Assembly (NCBI RefSeq): GCF_020172665.1
Contig: NZ_CP083985.1
Coordinates: 4,260,825 to 4,324,824 of the forward strand
Reading direction: 5' to 3'
Length of the DNA stretch: 64,000 nt
Source: [Mycobacterium] zoologicum
GTDB taxonomy: Bacteria; Actinomycetota; Actinomycetes; Mycobacteriales; Mycobacteriaceae
Of this stretch, positions 20,995 through 30,577 are shown one piece after another; the first letter of the stretch is position 1; every line of letters begins with the position of its first letter. Under the pieces are notes generated by a model. It was not told the DNA's origin, did no database searches, and saw nothing but the letters and a program-made list of their open reading frames with translations. Made by a program: the position numbers and the translations under genes.

Positions 20995-23889
20995 TCACCA
21001 GCTGCGGTGCGCGCCGCCGCCCGATCCGACCAGCTCCGGTTCGCGCTGCAGCGGCGCTGGCCACGGCGCCGGCTTGGGCCGTAGCCGCGGCACCTGCGGC
21101 CACCAGAACCATTTGCCCAGCAGGGTCGCGATCGACGGGGTCATGAACGAGCGGATGATCAACGTGTCCAGCAGCAGGCCCAAGCCGATCGTGGTGCCGA
21201 CCTGGCCGACCACCAGCAGCTCGCTGATCGACATCGCCATCATGGTGAAGGCGAACACCAGCCCGGCGGCGGTCACCACCGACCCGCTGCCGCCCATCGC
21301 CCGGATCATGCCGGTGTGCAGTCCGGCGTGGATCTCCTCGCGCAGCCGCGACACCAGCAACAGGTTGTAGTCGGCGCCGACAGCCAGCAGGATGATCACC
21401 GCCATGGCCAGCACCATCCAGTGCACCGGCAGTCCGATGATGTCCTGCCACAACAACACCGAGAGTCCGAAGGCGCTGCCCAGCGACAACACCACGGTGC
21501 CGACGATCACCAGCGCGGCCACCACCGCCCGGGTGATGATCAGCATGATGACGAAGATCAGGCACAGGGCGGCGATTCCGGCGATCATCAGGTCGTAGTT
21601 GGAACCCTCCTGCAGGTCCTTGAACATCGCGGCGGTGCCGCCGACGTAGATCTTGGAGCCCTCCCACGGGGTGGTCTTCATGGCCTCCTTGGCGGCCAGC
21701 TTGATCGCGTCGATGTGCTCGATGCCGTCCGCGCTCAGCGGATCCCCCTCATGGGTGACCACGAAACGCACCCCGTGTCCGTTCGGGGACACGAACATCT
21801 TCATACCGCGCTGGAATTCCTCGTTGTCGAAGATCTCCGGCGGCAGGTAGAACGAATCGTCGTTGCGGGCCTTGTCGAAGGCCTCCCCCATCGCGGCCGG
21901 ATCGCCTTGGGCCTCCTGTTGCTGCTTTGCCAGCCCGCTCTGGGTGGCATAGGTGGTCAGCATCATGGTCTTGGTGTTCTTCATCATCTGGATCATCGGC
22001 GGCATCAGCGTGAGCATCTGCGGCAGTTGCGCGGCCATCGCGTCCATGTCCGGAACGATCTGCTTGAAGCTTTCGGTCATGGTGTCGATGCCGTCCATGA
22101 CATCGAAGATGGACCTCAGCGAATGGCAGACCGGGATGTCGAAACAGTGTGGCTCCCAATAGAAGTAGCTGCGAATCGGCCGGAAGAAGTCGTCGAAGTT
22201 GGCGATTCCGTCGCGCAGTTCCTCGATGTCGGAGACCATCAGGTGCATCTTGCCGACCATGCGGCCCATGGTGGCGTTCATCTGCTCCATGAGCTCGATC
22301 ATCTTGGTCATGGTGTCGATGTTGACCTGCATCTCCTCGGCCTGGGCCAGCATCTCGGTGGTGCGATCTTCGTTGAACTTGCGGGTCATCTCCTGGCTGA
22401 CGGCCTGCATGCCCAGCAGGTAACCGAAGGTGGAGTGCTCCATCGGGAGGCCCTGCGGCCGGGTGATGGACATGACCCGGGAGATACCGGGAACCGCGGT
22501 GACCCGCTTGGCGATTCGCTCGATCACCAGGAAGTCCGCGGAGTTGCGCACGTCGTGATCGGTCTCGATCATCAGCATCTCGGGATTCATTCGCGCCGAG
22601 GGGAAATGCCGGTCCGAGGCCAGGAAGCCCTGGTTGGCGGGCAGATCGGACGGCATGTAGGCACGGTCGTTGTAGCCGGGCTGGTAGCCGGGCAGCGCCA
22701 GGATGCCGACCAGGGCGGCTGCGGTGGCCGCGATCAGGATCGGTCCGGGCCAACGGCTCACGGCCGCACCGATTTTGCGCCAGCCCCGGCCCCGATTGGC
22801 CCGCTTGGGCTCGAGCAGGGTGCCGAACCGGCCGGCCACCGAGATGATCGCGGACCCCATCGTCAACGAGGTGATGACGACGATGGCCATGCCGATACCC
22901 AGCGGGATGCCCAGCGACCGGAAGTAGGGCAACCGGGTGAAGTGCAGGCACAGGGTGGCGCCGGCGATCGTCATACCCGAGCCGAGCACCACATGCGCGG
23001 TGCTGCGAAACATGGTGTAATACGCGCGTTCCCGGTCCTGGCCGGCGGTGCGCGCCTCCTGGTATCTGCCGATCAGGAAGATCGCATAGTCGGTGGCCGC
23101 CGCGATGGCCAGGGTCACCAGCAGACTGGTGGCGAACGGCGACAGGCCGATCAGCCCGTGATAGCCCAGGAACGCCACGATGCCGCGGGCCGACATCAGC
23201 CCGGTCACCACCATCGTCAGCGCCAGCAGGACGGTGGAGATCGACCGGTACACCAACAGCAACATGGTGATGATCACGGCGAAGGTCAGGCCCTCGATCA
23301 TGTGCATGCTGCTGGTGCCGGCCTTGTCCTGATCGGCCGTCAGCGCGGCGCCGCCGGTCACGTAGGCGGTGACCCCCGGTGGCGCGGTGACACTGTCGAC
23401 GGCTTCCTGGACGGCCTTGACCGACTCGTTGGCCAGCGCCTCGCCCTGGTTGCCTGCGGTGAAGATCTGCACGTAGGCGCACTTGCCGTCCGGGCTCTCG
23501 GCGCCGGCGGCGGTGAGACGATCGCCCCAGAAGTCCTGGATGTGCTCGATGTGGGTGGTGTCGGTCTTGAGTTTGGCGATGATGGCGTCGTAGTAGCGGT
23601 GGGCGTCGGCACCCAGCGGCCCGTCGCCCTCGAGCACCAGCATGACCGAGCTGTTGGAGCTGAACTCCTCGAACAGCTGGCCCTGGCGTTTGACCGCGAT
23701 CATCGACGGCGCCTCGTCCGGCGTCATCTGAACCGCGGCCGTCTCGGCGACCTTTTCCAGCTGCGGGACGGTCAGGTTCGCCACCACGATGATCGCGATC
23801 CAGCCCAGGATGATCGGGATGGCCAGCCGCCGAATCCATTTGGCGATCCGGCCGGGTTCGTCGCCGCTGTTCGTCGGGACACTGCTCAT
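20995..23889 (-). CDS. MmpL-family RND lipid transporter (MmpL4/5-like)
   Basis: A 964-aa RND-superfamily transporter. It has an N-terminal transmembrane helix, a large periplasmic loop, a first helix block with the proton-relay motif [18 protein letters not shown], a second large coiled-coil-rich periplasmic domain (about residues 480-690, methionine- and glutamate-rich), and a second helix block with [16 protein letters not shown]. The long coiled-coil insertion and the partner mmpS place it with MmpL4/MmpL5-type siderophore or drug exporters, not with MmpL3 or MmpL11. The ATG at 23889 overlaps the mmpS stop as ATGA. The substrate is unknown; both flanking TetR genes are candidate regulators. 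Confidence 0.92.
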   Translation of the reverse strand: MSSVPTNSGDEPGRIAKWIRRLAIPIILGWIAIIVVANLTVPQLEKVAETAAVQMTPDEAPSMIAVKRQGQLFEEFSSNSSVMLVLEGDGPLGADAHRYYDAIIAKLKTDTTHIEHIQDFWGDRLTAAGAESPDGKCAYVQIFTAGNQGEALANESVKAVQEAVDSVTAPPGVTAYVTGGAALTADQDKAGTSSMHMIEGLTFAVIITMLLLVYRSISTVLLALTMVVTGLMSARGIVAFLGYHGLIGLSPFATSLLVTLAIAAATDYAIFLIGRYQEARTAGQDRERAYYTMFRSTAHVVLGSGMTIAGATLCLHFTRLPYFRSLGIPLGIGMAIVVITSLTMGSAIISVAGRFGTLLEPKRANRGRGWRKIGAAVSRWPGPILIAATAAALVGILALPGYQPGYNDRAYMPSDLPANQGFLASDRHFPSARMNPEMLMIETDHDVRNSADFLVIERIAKRVTAVPGISRVMSITRPQGLPMEHSTFGYLLGMQAVSQEMTRKFNEDRTTEMLAQAEEMQVNIDTMTKMIELMEQMNATMGRMVGKMHLMVSDIEELRDGIANFDDFFRPIRSYFYWEPHCFDIPVCHSLRSIFDVMDGIDTMTESFKQIVPDMDAMAAQLPQMLTLMPPMIQMMKNTKTMMLTTYATQSGLAKQQQEAQGDPAAMGEAFDKARNDDSFYLPPEIFDNEEFQRGMKMFVSPNGHGVRFVVTHEGDPLSADGIEHIDAIKLAAKEAMKTTPWEGSKIYVGGTAAMFKDLQEGSNYDLMIAGIAALCLIFVIMLIITRAVVAALVIVGTVVLSLGSAFGLSVLLWQDIIGLPVHWMVLAMAVIILLAVGADYNLLLVSRLREEIHAGLHTGMIRAMGGSGSVVTAAGLVFAFTMMAMSISELLVVGQVGTTIGLGLLLDTLIIRSFMTPSIATLLGKWFWWPQVPRLRPKPAPWPAPLQREPELVGSGGGAHRSW

Positions 23890-24311
23890 GCGGATTTCAC
23901 CAGACAAAAGGTCAGGGCGCTGACGCCGGTGGCGGTTCGTTCATCTTTGAGTTCGTCGTCGATGCTGATGCGGCAGCCCAGCATGGAGCCCTTGCCCTGC
24001 GCGTAGAGGTTGGGCGACACCGCCGACAGCGTGGTGGTCAGGGTCACCGACCAGGGCAGCGCCGCGTCGTCGACGCGCTGCGGCCGGCTTTCCAGGTCGA
24101 GATAGCTGATGTCGGCGGTCGCGCCGGGTTCACCGAAGACCTCGTAGGTGACGACCTTGGGATCATAGGGCTGGGTGTCGTCGACCTTGGTGCTGATGAG
24201 ATTGGAATTCTCCCCGCCGAAGTAGGTGCGGATACGCAACACCGTCAGCGTCCCGAGCACCACCACCACGACGATGAGCAACGGCATCCAGGCCTGCTTC
24301 AGCAGCCGCAC
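23886..24311 (-). CDS. MmpS-family accessory membrane protein
   Basis: A 141-aa MmpS protein. One N-terminal transmembrane helix ([17 protein letters not shown]) is followed by a periplasmic beta-sandwich domain with a cysteine pair (MLGCRISID and LTFCLVK). MmpS proteins act with the MmpL transporter encoded next to them. The GTG start faces a TetR gene across a 152-base divergent promoter region that holds a palindrome. Stop and mmpL start overlap as ATGA. Confidence 0.9.
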   Translation of the reverse strand: MRLLKQAWMPLLIVVVVVLGTLTVLRIRTYFGGENSNLISTKVDDTQPYDPKVVTYEVFGEPGATADISYLDLESRPQRVDDAALPWSVTLTTTLSAVSPNLYAQGKGSMLGCRISIDDELKDERTATGVSALTFCLVKSA

Positions 24312-24381
24312 CGGGTACCCCCTCCACCGATCGTCTCCGGTTGAATATGACCGAAAGCGAAGTTATACGATCAATAAAGTT

Positions 24382-24395
24382 GAATCAAGTGATTC
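24382..24395. promoter_or_regulatory. Palindromic operator in the mmpS / TetR intergenic region
   Basis: GAATCAAGTGATTC has perfect 6-bp arms around a 2-base centre. It is in an AT-rich stretch between divergent mmpS and the TetR gene at 24464. It is the best candidate binding site for one or both flanking TetR paralogs. Confidence 0.6.
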
Positions 24396-24463
24396 GTCAG
24401 TTAATCTTGGCGGCGTGGCTCACACCAGTGGGCTGTTCACCCGGACGGAGCAGGAGGCATCCG

Positions 24464-25024
24464 GTGACGACGAAGTCGGCGGTAACGCGCGGGTTCGCCC
24501 GTGATCGCGTGCTGGAGGCGGCCCGGGCACTGTTCGCCGAGCACGGGGTCAGCGGCACAACGCTGCAGATGATCGCCGACCGGCTGGGCGTCAACACCTC
24601 GGCGGTGTACTACCAGTTCCGCGCCAAAGCCGACATCGTGATCGCCGTGTTCCGCCCGGTGTTCGAGGACATCGCCCGGGTGGTCAAGATCGTGACCGCC
24701 ATCCCGTCCCTGGAGGTCCGGCGGGAGGCCACCGTCAGCGGCATGATCGAACTGGCCGTGCGACACCGCCGGACCACCGTCCTGGTGCACACCGATCCTG
24801 CGGTCGCAGACATGGTGGAGGCCATCGGGGAGTTCCGGGACGCCTTCGGCAGCCTGCAGGAGATTCTTGCCGGGCCGCAACCCGATCACGCATCGCGGAT
24901 CACGGTCGCGGTGCTGGTGCCCGGGATCTTCGGTGCCGCAGCCGATCCCGCGGTGGCCGACATCCCCGATGAGGAGCTGCACCGGATGCTGCTGGACTGC
25001 TCGCGGCGGCTGTTCGCCGCCTGA
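24464..25024 (+). CDS. TetR-family regulator, paralog B (divergent from mmpS)
   Basis: A 186-aa TetR regulator starting at a GTG with an AGGAGG eight bases upstream; longer upstream readings have no support. The helix-turn-helix is LQMIADRLGVNTSAVYYQFR near residues 32-51. It is a paralog of the gene at 20426-20986, suggesting a duplication around the mmpS-mmpL operon. It probably represses mmpSL through the palindrome at 24382-24395. A comparable organisation is the MmpS5-MmpL5-Rv0678 efflux unit, although Rv0678 is MarR-type, not TetR. Confidence 0.88.
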   Translation: MTTKSAVTRGFARDRVLEAARALFAEHGVSGTTLQMIADRLGVNTSAVYYQFRAKADIVIAVFRPVFEDIARVVKIVTAIPSLEVRREATVSGMIELAVRHRRTTVLVHTDPAVADMVEAIGEFRDAFGSLQEILAGPQPDHASRITVAVLVPGIFGAAADPAVADIPDEELHRMLLDCSRRLFAA

Positions 25025-25037
25025 TGTCACCGCCTGA

Positions 25038-26291
25038 CTAAGGCTCCAACACCTCGGTCCCGACGTAGGGCACCAGCGCCTGCGGCACCCGCACGCTGCC
25101 GTCGGGCTGCTGGTGGTTCTCCAGGATCGCCACCAGCCAGCGGGTGGTGGCCAGCGTGCCGTTCAGTGTCGCCGCGATCTGCGGCTTGCCGTTCTCGTCG
25201 CGATAGCGGGTGGCCAGCCGGCGCGCCTGGAAGGTAGTGCAGTTCGACGTCGACGTCAGCTCCCGGTAGGCCTGCTGCGAGGGCACCCAGGCCTCGCAGT
25301 CGAACTTGCGGGCGGCCGAGGAGCCCAGATCCCCCGCGGCGACGTCGATCACCCGGTAGGGCACCTCGATGCGGGCCAGCATCTCGCGCTGCCAGCCGAG
25401 CAGCCGCTGGTGCTCGGCCTCGGCCTCGGCGGGCCGGCAGTAGACGAAGCCCTCCACCTTGTCGAACTGGTGCACCCGGATGATGCCCCGGGTGTCCTTG
25501 CCGTAACTGCCGGCCTCGCGCCGGAAACACGACGACCATCCGGCGTAGCGCAGCGGCCCGCTCGACAGGTCCAGGATCTCGTCGGAGTGGTAGCCGGCCA
25601 GCGGCACCTCGGAGGTCCCCACCAGGTAGAGATCGTCGGCCTCGAGCCGATACACCTCGTCGGCGTGCGCCCCCAGAAACCCGGTGCCGGACATGATCTC
25701 CGGACGCACCAGCGACGGGGTGATCATCGGCGTGAAACCGTTGTCGACCGCCGCCCGGATCGCCAACTGCAGAAGTCCCAGCTGCAGCAGCGCGCCGCGG
25801 CCGGTCAGGAAGTAGAACCGCGACCCCGACACCTTGGCGCCGCGGCCCATGTCGATCAGCCCCAGCGCCTCGCCGAGCTCCAGGTGGTCACGCGGGTTGT
25901 CGATCGCCGGCTGTTCTCCGACCACGTCGAGCACCGCGAAGTCGTCGACCCCACCGGCCGGCACGCCGTCGATGACGACGTTGGCGATCGCCATGTGCGC
26001 GCCGGCCATGGCCGCCTCGGCGTCGCTCTGGGCGACCTCGGCGGCCTTGACCTGCTCGGCCAGTTCCTTGGCCCGCGCCAGCAGGGCGGGGCGGTCCTCC
26101 GGAGAGGCCGCGCCGACCGACCGGCTGGCCGCCTTCTGTTCGGCGCGCAGGCTGTCGGCGGTGGCGATCGCGGAGCGCCGCGCGGTGTCGGCGGCCAGCA
26201 GGGCGTCCACCAGGGCGGGGTCCTCACCGCGACCCACCTGGGAGCGGCGGATGCGGTCGGGGTCTTCGCGCAGCAGGTTCAGGTCGATCAC
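25038..26291 (-). CDS. serS: Seryl-tRNA synthetase
   Basis: Class II synthetase that charges tRNA-Ser, 417 aa (419 in M. tuberculosis). The N-terminal 110 residues form the long coiled-coil arm that reads the tRNA ([18 protein letters not shown] start). The catalytic domain has motif 2 in the [22 protein letters not shown] stretch near residue 260 and motif 3 near the C-terminus in [19 protein letters not shown]. All expected regions are present. The gene is convergent with the TetR gene on its left and divergent from the septum-formation-domain gene on its right. Confidence 0.96.
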   Translation of the reverse strand: MIDLNLLREDPDRIRRSQVGRGEDPALVDALLAADTARRSAIATADSLRAEQKAASRSVGAASPEDRPALLARAKELAEQVKAAEVAQSDAEAAMAGAHMAIANVVIDGVPAGGVDDFAVLDVVGEQPAIDNPRDHLELGEALGLIDMGRGAKVSGSRFYFLTGRGALLQLGLLQLAIRAAVDNGFTPMITPSLVRPEIMSGTGFLGAHADEVYRLEADDLYLVGTSEVPLAGYHSDEILDLSSGPLRYAGWSSCFRREAGSYGKDTRGIIRVHQFDKVEGFVYCRPAEAEAEHQRLLGWQREMLARIEVPYRVIDVAAGDLGSSAARKFDCEAWVPSQQAYRELTSTSNCTTFQARRLATRYRDENGKPQIAATLNGTLATTRWLVAILENHQQPDGSVRVPQALVPYVGTEVLEP

Positions 26292-26389
26292 GGCGCAACC
26301 CTACAACCTGGACCACCCCCGGTCGGAGGCATCACTTTCGCATCAATTGCCACGCTTCGTCTGTCACCCACAGATGCCGTCCTGTCAGA

Positions 26390-27472
26390 ATGGACGCGAT
26401 GTCGAGGATCTCCTGGCTGCGGACCCTGCAGGCGGCCGCCACCCGTCGCACCCTGCTGCTGACCGCGCTGGGCGCCCTGCTGATCGCCGGGCTGGTCACC
26501 GTGGTTCCGGTCGTCGGCGACGGCCCAGGCGGGCTGCTCGGGCATCTGACGTCCGCACCGACCGCCGGGCCGGGCACCGGGCCGGGGCCGGGGCTGGGGA
26601 TCGGGATCGGCAAGGGCAACGAGGCCGTCGACCGTGCCGCGGCCGGTGACTGTCTGAACTGGCCCGATGACGACCTGGACGCGGCGACCGTGGTCGGCTG
26701 CGACGTCGAGCACAAGTTCGAGGTGGCCGGTCCGGTGGACATGAAGATGTTCCCGGGCGCGGAGTACGGGCCGGACGCGCCGCCGCCGTCGACCGCCCGC
26801 ATCGAGCAGATCACCCAGGAGCAGTGCGAGTCGGCGGTGCGGCGCTACCTCGGCCCCAAGTTCGATCCGCACAGCAAGTTCGTCGCCAGCATGTTGTGGG
26901 CCGGTGAGCGGGCGTGGCGCCAGCACGGCGAGCGACGCATGCTGTGCGGGCTGCAACTGCCCGGCGTCGGCGGCCACCAGCTCGCCTTCACCGGCAAGGT
27001 CGCAGACATCGACCAGTCCAAGGTCTGGCCGCCGGGCACCTGCCTGGGTATCGACCCGGCGACCAATCAGCCCAACGACATTCCGGTCGACTGCGCGGCG
27101 CCGCACACCAAGGAGGTCAGCGGCACGGTCAACCTGGCCGAACGCTTCCCCGACGCGCTGCCGCCCGAGCCCGAGCAGGACGCCTTCATCAAGGAGACGT
27201 GCACCCGGCTCACCGACGAGTACCTGGCCCCGGTGCAGCTGCGCGACACGACGCTGACCCTTACCTATGCCACCATCTCGCTGCCGAGCTGGTCGGCCGG
27301 CAGCCGCGAGGTGGCCTGCAGCCTGGGCGCCACGCTGGGCAACGGCGGCTGGGCGGCGTTGATCAACAGTGCCCGCGGTCCACTGCTGATCAACGGCCAG
27401 CCCCCGGTCCCACCGCCGTCGATCCCCGCCGAGCGGCTCAGCCAACTGCCCGCGGGTAGCCAGCCACGGTGA
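26390..27472 (+). CDS. Membrane protein with septum-formation domain (Rv3835-like)
   Basis: A 360-aa protein with one transmembrane helix near residues 22-42 and a large extracytoplasmic region containing a septum-formation-type domain with paired cysteines (GDCLNWPDDD, VVGCDVEHKFEV, RMLCGLQLPG, GTCLGIDP, VDCAAPHTKEV). A proline/glycine-rich linker separates the helix and the domain. The start may be 26390 or the ATG three codons later. Its stop overlaps the GTG of the metallopeptidase gene (GTGA), the same pairing as Rv3835-Rv3836. Its role is not established. Confidence 0.85.
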   Translation: MDAMSRISWLRTLQAAATRRTLLLTALGALLIAGLVTVVPVVGDGPGGLLGHLTSAPTAGPGTGPGPGLGIGIGKGNEAVDRAAAGDCLNWPDDDLDAATVVGCDVEHKFEVAGPVDMKMFPGAEYGPDAPPPSTARIEQITQEQCESAVRRYLGPKFDPHSKFVASMLWAGERAWRQHGERRMLCGLQLPGVGGHQLAFTGKVADIDQSKVWPPGTCLGIDPATNQPNDIPVDCAAPHTKEVSGTVNLAERFPDALPPEPEQDAFIKETCTRLTDEYLAPVQLRDTTLTLTYATISLPSWSAGSREVACSLGATLGNGGWAALINSARGPLLINGQPPVPPPSIPAERLSQLPAGSQPR

Positions 27473-27819
27473 GCGTGCAGATGGATCCGGGCCGGTTCGA
27501 CGAACTCGTCGGCGATGCCCTGGACCTGATCCCGGCCGAGCTGACCGCCGCCATCGACAACGTCGTCGTCCTGGTCCAGGACCGCAACGACGAGGAGCCC
27601 GATCTGCTCGGCCTCTACGAAGGTGTGGCGCTGACCGAACGCGACTCGAACTATGCCGGATCGCTGCCCGACACCATCACGATCTACCGGGACGCGCTGC
27701 TGGCGATGTGCGACTCCGAGGACGAAGTCGTCGACGAGGTCAGGATCACCGTGATCCACGAGGTCGCCCACCACTTCGGGATCGACGACGACCGGCTGCA
27801 CGAGCTGGGCTGGGCCTGA
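27469..27819 (+). CDS. Minimal zincin metallopeptidase-like protein (Rv3836-like)
   Basis: A 116-aa minimal zincin. The zinc motif HEVAHHFGIDD (HExxHxxxxxD) begins at residue 97 near the C-terminus, and upstream helices and strands match the short DUF1025-type family. The substrate is unknown. The GTG start overlaps the previous gene by four bases, so the two are co-translated. Rv3836 is about 137 aa, so this form is slightly shorter at the N-terminus. Confidence 0.85.
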   Translation: MSVQMDPGRFDELVGDALDLIPAELTAAIDNVVVLVQDRNDEEPDLLGLYEGVALTERDSNYAGSLPDTITIYRDALLAMCDSEDEVVDEVRITVIHEVAHHFGIDDDRLHELGWA

Positions 27820-27916
27820 GTTCTGTAGCTACCTGGCGGCGGGGCCAAGCAGTTCATAACCTTCCGCCGCGGCGCGCCGGACCGATGTCGTCGGCCGGCA
27901 GTGCTAGGAACGAGCC

Positions 27917-28105
27917 ATGGATGATCACTGCCGAGCCTGCCGGGCGGGGCTTGAGCACTGCCACGGCACGCTGATCCACCATGTACTTCAGCCGGCCGAG
28001 TGCACCGAGGACGGTTGCGCGGGTGAGGTGCTGGCGCATGCGTTCGCCGTGGACTGCGAGGCGGTCGGCTGCCGCTGCGCGCAGGTGTACGCGCTGGCAA
28101 TCTGA
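27917..28105 (+). CDS. Small cysteine/histidine-rich protein
   Basis: A 62-aa acidic protein with at least eight cysteines in pairs (CRAC, HCHGT, CTEDGC, DCEAVGCRC) and several histidines, a pattern that suggests zinc or other metal binding. The ATG at 27917 is preceded by a weak purine run. I think homologs occur in other mycobacteria, but I cannot verify this. It is convergent with gpm2, with 6 bases between the stops. Function unknown. Confidence 0.62.
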   Translation: MDDHCRACRAGLEHCHGTLIHHVLQPAECTEDGCAGEVLAHAFAVDCEAVGCRCAQVYALAI

Positions 28106-28111
28106 ACGCGC

Positions 28112-28798
28112 TCAGCCCATCGGATCGGTGTCGGACCGCAAGGCGTCGCCGACCGGGTCCGGGTGCGGTTCGGGATAGAACGGCGGCGTCAGCGAGCCCC
28201 ATTGCACACAACTCCACCGGCCGTCGGTGATCGGGGCCAGCACCACGGCGGTGGCGTTCTCCAGGTGGTTGTCCAGCGCGAATCCGCCGTCCACCCCGGC
28301 CAGCGTCACCGCCGCCAGTCGGATCGCCGCGCCGTGGCTGACCACGACGACGTCGCCGGTCCAGTCGTCGTCATCGAGGTAGCGCAGCCGCAGGTCGGCG
28401 ACGGCCGGTAGGTAGCGGTCCAGCACCTGCTCGGCCGACTCCCCACCGGGCAGCGCTACTCCGGGCTCACCGGTGAGCCAGCGCTCGTAGATCGTGTTGA
28501 ACTCGGCGATCGCCTCGTCGTCGTTGCGGTTCTCCAGCGCGCCGGCCTGCACCTCGTGGATGCCGTCGAGGGCGCGAGCGGTGACGCCAAGCCGGCCGCT
28601 GATCTCGGCGGCGGTCTGAACCGCGCGGGTGGCCACCGAATGAGCGACCAGCACCTGCCGCGCGAACCCGGTGTCGAACCCCCGCGCCTGATCGCGACCC
28701 AGCGGGGTCAGTTCCGAACCGGGCGGGCGGGTGTCGAGCCGACGGTCGACGTTGGCGAAGGACTGGCCGTGGCGCACCAGAACCAGGCGCCCGCTCAC
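28112..28798 (-). CDS. gpm2: Phosphoglycerate mutase-like histidine phosphatase (Rv3837c-like, gpm2)
   Basis: Histidine-phosphatase superfamily protein of 228 aa. The catalytic RHG motif with the phosphohistidine is in LVLVRHGQSFANVDRRLD at about residues 5-20, and the second histidine is in VVVSHGAAIR. It probably dephosphorylates small metabolites; true glycolytic mutase activity is doubtful for this branch. The GTG start overlaps the pheA stop (GTGA), so it is translated with prephenate dehydratase. A much longer upstream reading of this frame runs through pheA and was rejected. Confidence 0.88.
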   Translation of the reverse strand: MSGRLVLVRHGQSFANVDRRLDTRPPGSELTPLGRDQARGFDTGFARQVLVAHSVATRAVQTAAEISGRLGVTARALDGIHEVQAGALENRNDDEAIAEFNTIYERWLTGEPGVALPGGESAEQVLDRYLPAVADLRLRYLDDDDWTGDVVVVSHGAAIRLAAVTLAGVDGGFALDNHLENATAVVLAPITDGRWSCVQWGSLTPPFYPEPHPDPVGDALRSDTDPMG

Positions 28799-29643
28799 CT
28801 CGCCGCCCCGACGGGCCAGGAACCCAGATAGCGCACGTCTGCGCAGCTGCCCCGCAGTGCAGCAAGCGCGGCGCCCACGGCGGTGTCGTCGATGTGCCCC
28901 ACGCAATCCAGGAAGAACAGATAGGTACCCAGCTCGATGCGAGTCGGGCGAGACTCGATGCGCGTCAGATCGATTCCGCGACTGCCGAATTCGATCAGTG
29001 CGGCGGCCAGGGCCCCGGGCGCGTTGTCGAGTCGCAGCACCACCGAGGTCCGGTCGTTGCCGGTTCGAGCCGGCGGCGGCGCGGGCGTACCGACCAACAC
29101 GAAGCGGGTGCGCGCGTTGGGTTCGTCGATGACACCGTCGGCCAGACGCGCCAGGCCCCGCTGCTGGGCGGCCAGCGCGGTACTCACCGCGGCATCGCTG
29201 ACACCGTCGCTGACCTGTTGCGCGGCAGCGGCATTGGAGTTCGACGGCACGATCTGGGCACCGGGCAGATGCTCGGCCAGCCAGCGTCGCACCTGGGCTC
29301 CGGCCACCGGATGCGCTGCGACGGTGCGGATGTCGGCCGCGGACCGACCGGCCGCGACGACGATGGAGAACTCCACATCCAGGGTGGTCTCGGCGAACAC
29401 CTGCAACGGCGACCCGGCCGCGAGCCCGTCCAGGGTGGGTGTCACCCCACCCTCGATCGAGTTCTCGATCGGCACGCAGGCGTATTCGCACGTTCCGGCG
29501 CGCACCGCGTCGAGGGCGGCCGGGGTGCTCTCGGCCGGCACCGGTCGATGCGCGGCTCCGGGAACCAGCCCGGCGCCGGTCAGGGCGAGCAACGCGGCTT
29601 CGGTGAAGGTTCCCGCCGGGCCGAGATAGCTGATGCGGGTCAC
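28795..29643 (-). CDS. pheA: Prephenate dehydratase
   Basis: Converts prephenate to phenylpyruvate in phenylalanine synthesis. The 282-aa protein has a dehydratase domain (YLGPAGTFTEAAL at the start, VPIENSIEGGV, ARTRFVLVG) and a C-terminal ACT domain with the phenylalanine-binding ESRPTR motif around residue 235. It is shorter than the 321 aa I recall for Rv3838c; the essential motifs are present, so this is probably a compact variant and not a truncation. GTG start at 29643. Confidence 0.93.
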   Translation of the reverse strand: MTRISYLGPAGTFTEAALLALTGAGLVPGAAHRPVPAESTPAALDAVRAGTCEYACVPIENSIEGGVTPTLDGLAAGSPLQVFAETTLDVEFSIVVAAGRSAADIRTVAAHPVAGAQVRRWLAEHLPGAQIVPSNSNAAAAQQVSDGVSDAAVSTALAAQQRGLARLADGVIDEPNARTRFVLVGTPAPPPARTGNDRTSVVLRLDNAPGALAAALIEFGSRGIDLTRIESRPTRIELGTYLFFLDCVGHIDDTAVGAALAALRGSCADVRYLGSWPVGAAR

Positions 29644-29707
29644 CGGTCAACCTTATCGGCCGCCGGCGTGGAATCCGCGGAACGCTTGCGCCGGACGCCA
29701 TCACTTA

Positions 29708-29726
29708 TTAAGTTAGGCTTACCTCA
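29708..29726. promoter_or_regulatory. IdeR iron box upstream of the DUF2470 gene
   Basis: The 19-base sequence TTAAGTTAGGCTTACCTCA matches the IdeR consensus TTAGGTTAGGCTAACCTAA at 16 of 19 positions. It ends 19 bases before the ATG at 29746, where IdeR binding would block transcription in high iron. The M. tuberculosis homolog Rv3839 is known as an IdeR-regulated gene. Confidence 0.85.
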
Positions 29727-29745
29727 CTTAGCGAAGGGTTGATCG

Positions 29746-30561
29746 ATGCCAACCAGCACCGCACAGACCGTCCCGACATCCGCGGAGCGCATTCGCAGCG
29801 CCTGCTTCCGCGGGCAGGCATTACTGGCCATCGCCGACTCGGCCGAGGCAGCCAGAGCCGAACCGGTCACCGCGCCGGTATGCCACCTGCTGGCGGACGG
29901 CTCGGTGGTTATCGCGGTCCCGGCCCGCGACCCGGTGGCCGAGGCGGCCGTTGCGGGGGTGCCCGCGATGCTGGAACTCACCGACCATGCCCCGCTGCGG
30001 CTGCGGGAACGAGTGCGGGCACTGGTGTGGATCCGCGGACAGCTGCAGTCGGTACCTGCGCCCGAGATCACCCCACTGCTGGACCAGATTGCCGAAGTGG
30101 ATCCCAATCCTGCTCTGCTGCAGGTGATATCACCACGGAATCCGGCGCAACCCGACAACGCCGACGGCTCCTACACGCTGCTTCGGCTGACCCCGGAGTC
30201 GGCGGTGCTGGCCGATACCACCGGCGCCGAGTCGGTCGCCGTGGACGAGTTGCTGTCAGCGCGGCCCGATCCGTTCTGCGCGATCGAGGCGCACTGGCTG
30301 CAACATCTGGACTCAGCGCACCCCGAGCTGATCGCGCGGCTGGCGGGCGCCACGCTGCCGCCTCGGCTGCGGCGCGGGCAGGTCCGCCCACTGGCCGTCG
30401 ACCAGTACGGCATGTGGTTGCGGGTCGAGCAGACCGAAGCCGACCACGACGTCCGGCTGAGTTTCCCGCGGCCGGTCGCCGACGTGCTGAGCCTGAACCG
30501 GGCGGTGCGCGCACTGCTGGGCTGCCCGTTCCTCAACGGACTGCAGGCCCGCCCCCGGTAG
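29746..30561 (+). CDS. Iron-regulated DUF2470-domain protein (Rv3839-like)
   Basis: A 271-aa cytoplasmic protein with a C-terminal DUF2470 domain, a family often linked to heme or iron use. The last 90 residues carry the conserved DQYGMWLRV and DVRLSFPRPV segments. The ATG at 29746 follows a GAAGGG. An IdeR iron box directly upstream implies derepression under iron starvation, like Rv3839. Function not proven. The CPBP protease gene follows after 16 bases and may be co-transcribed. Confidence 0.85.
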   Translation: MPTSTAQTVPTSAERIRSACFRGQALLAIADSAEAARAEPVTAPVCHLLADGSVVIAVPARDPVAEAAVAGVPAMLELTDHAPLRLRERVRALVWIRGQLQSVPAPEITPLLDQIAEVDPNPALLQVISPRNPAQPDNADGSYTLLRLTPESAVLADTTGAESVAVDELLSARPDPFCAIEAHWLQHLDSAHPELIARLAGATLPPRLRRGQVRPLAVDQYGMWLRVEQTEADHDVRLSFPRPVADVLSLNRAVRALLGCPFLNGLQARPR

Positions 30562-30577
30562 CGGTTACCGTGTCGAG

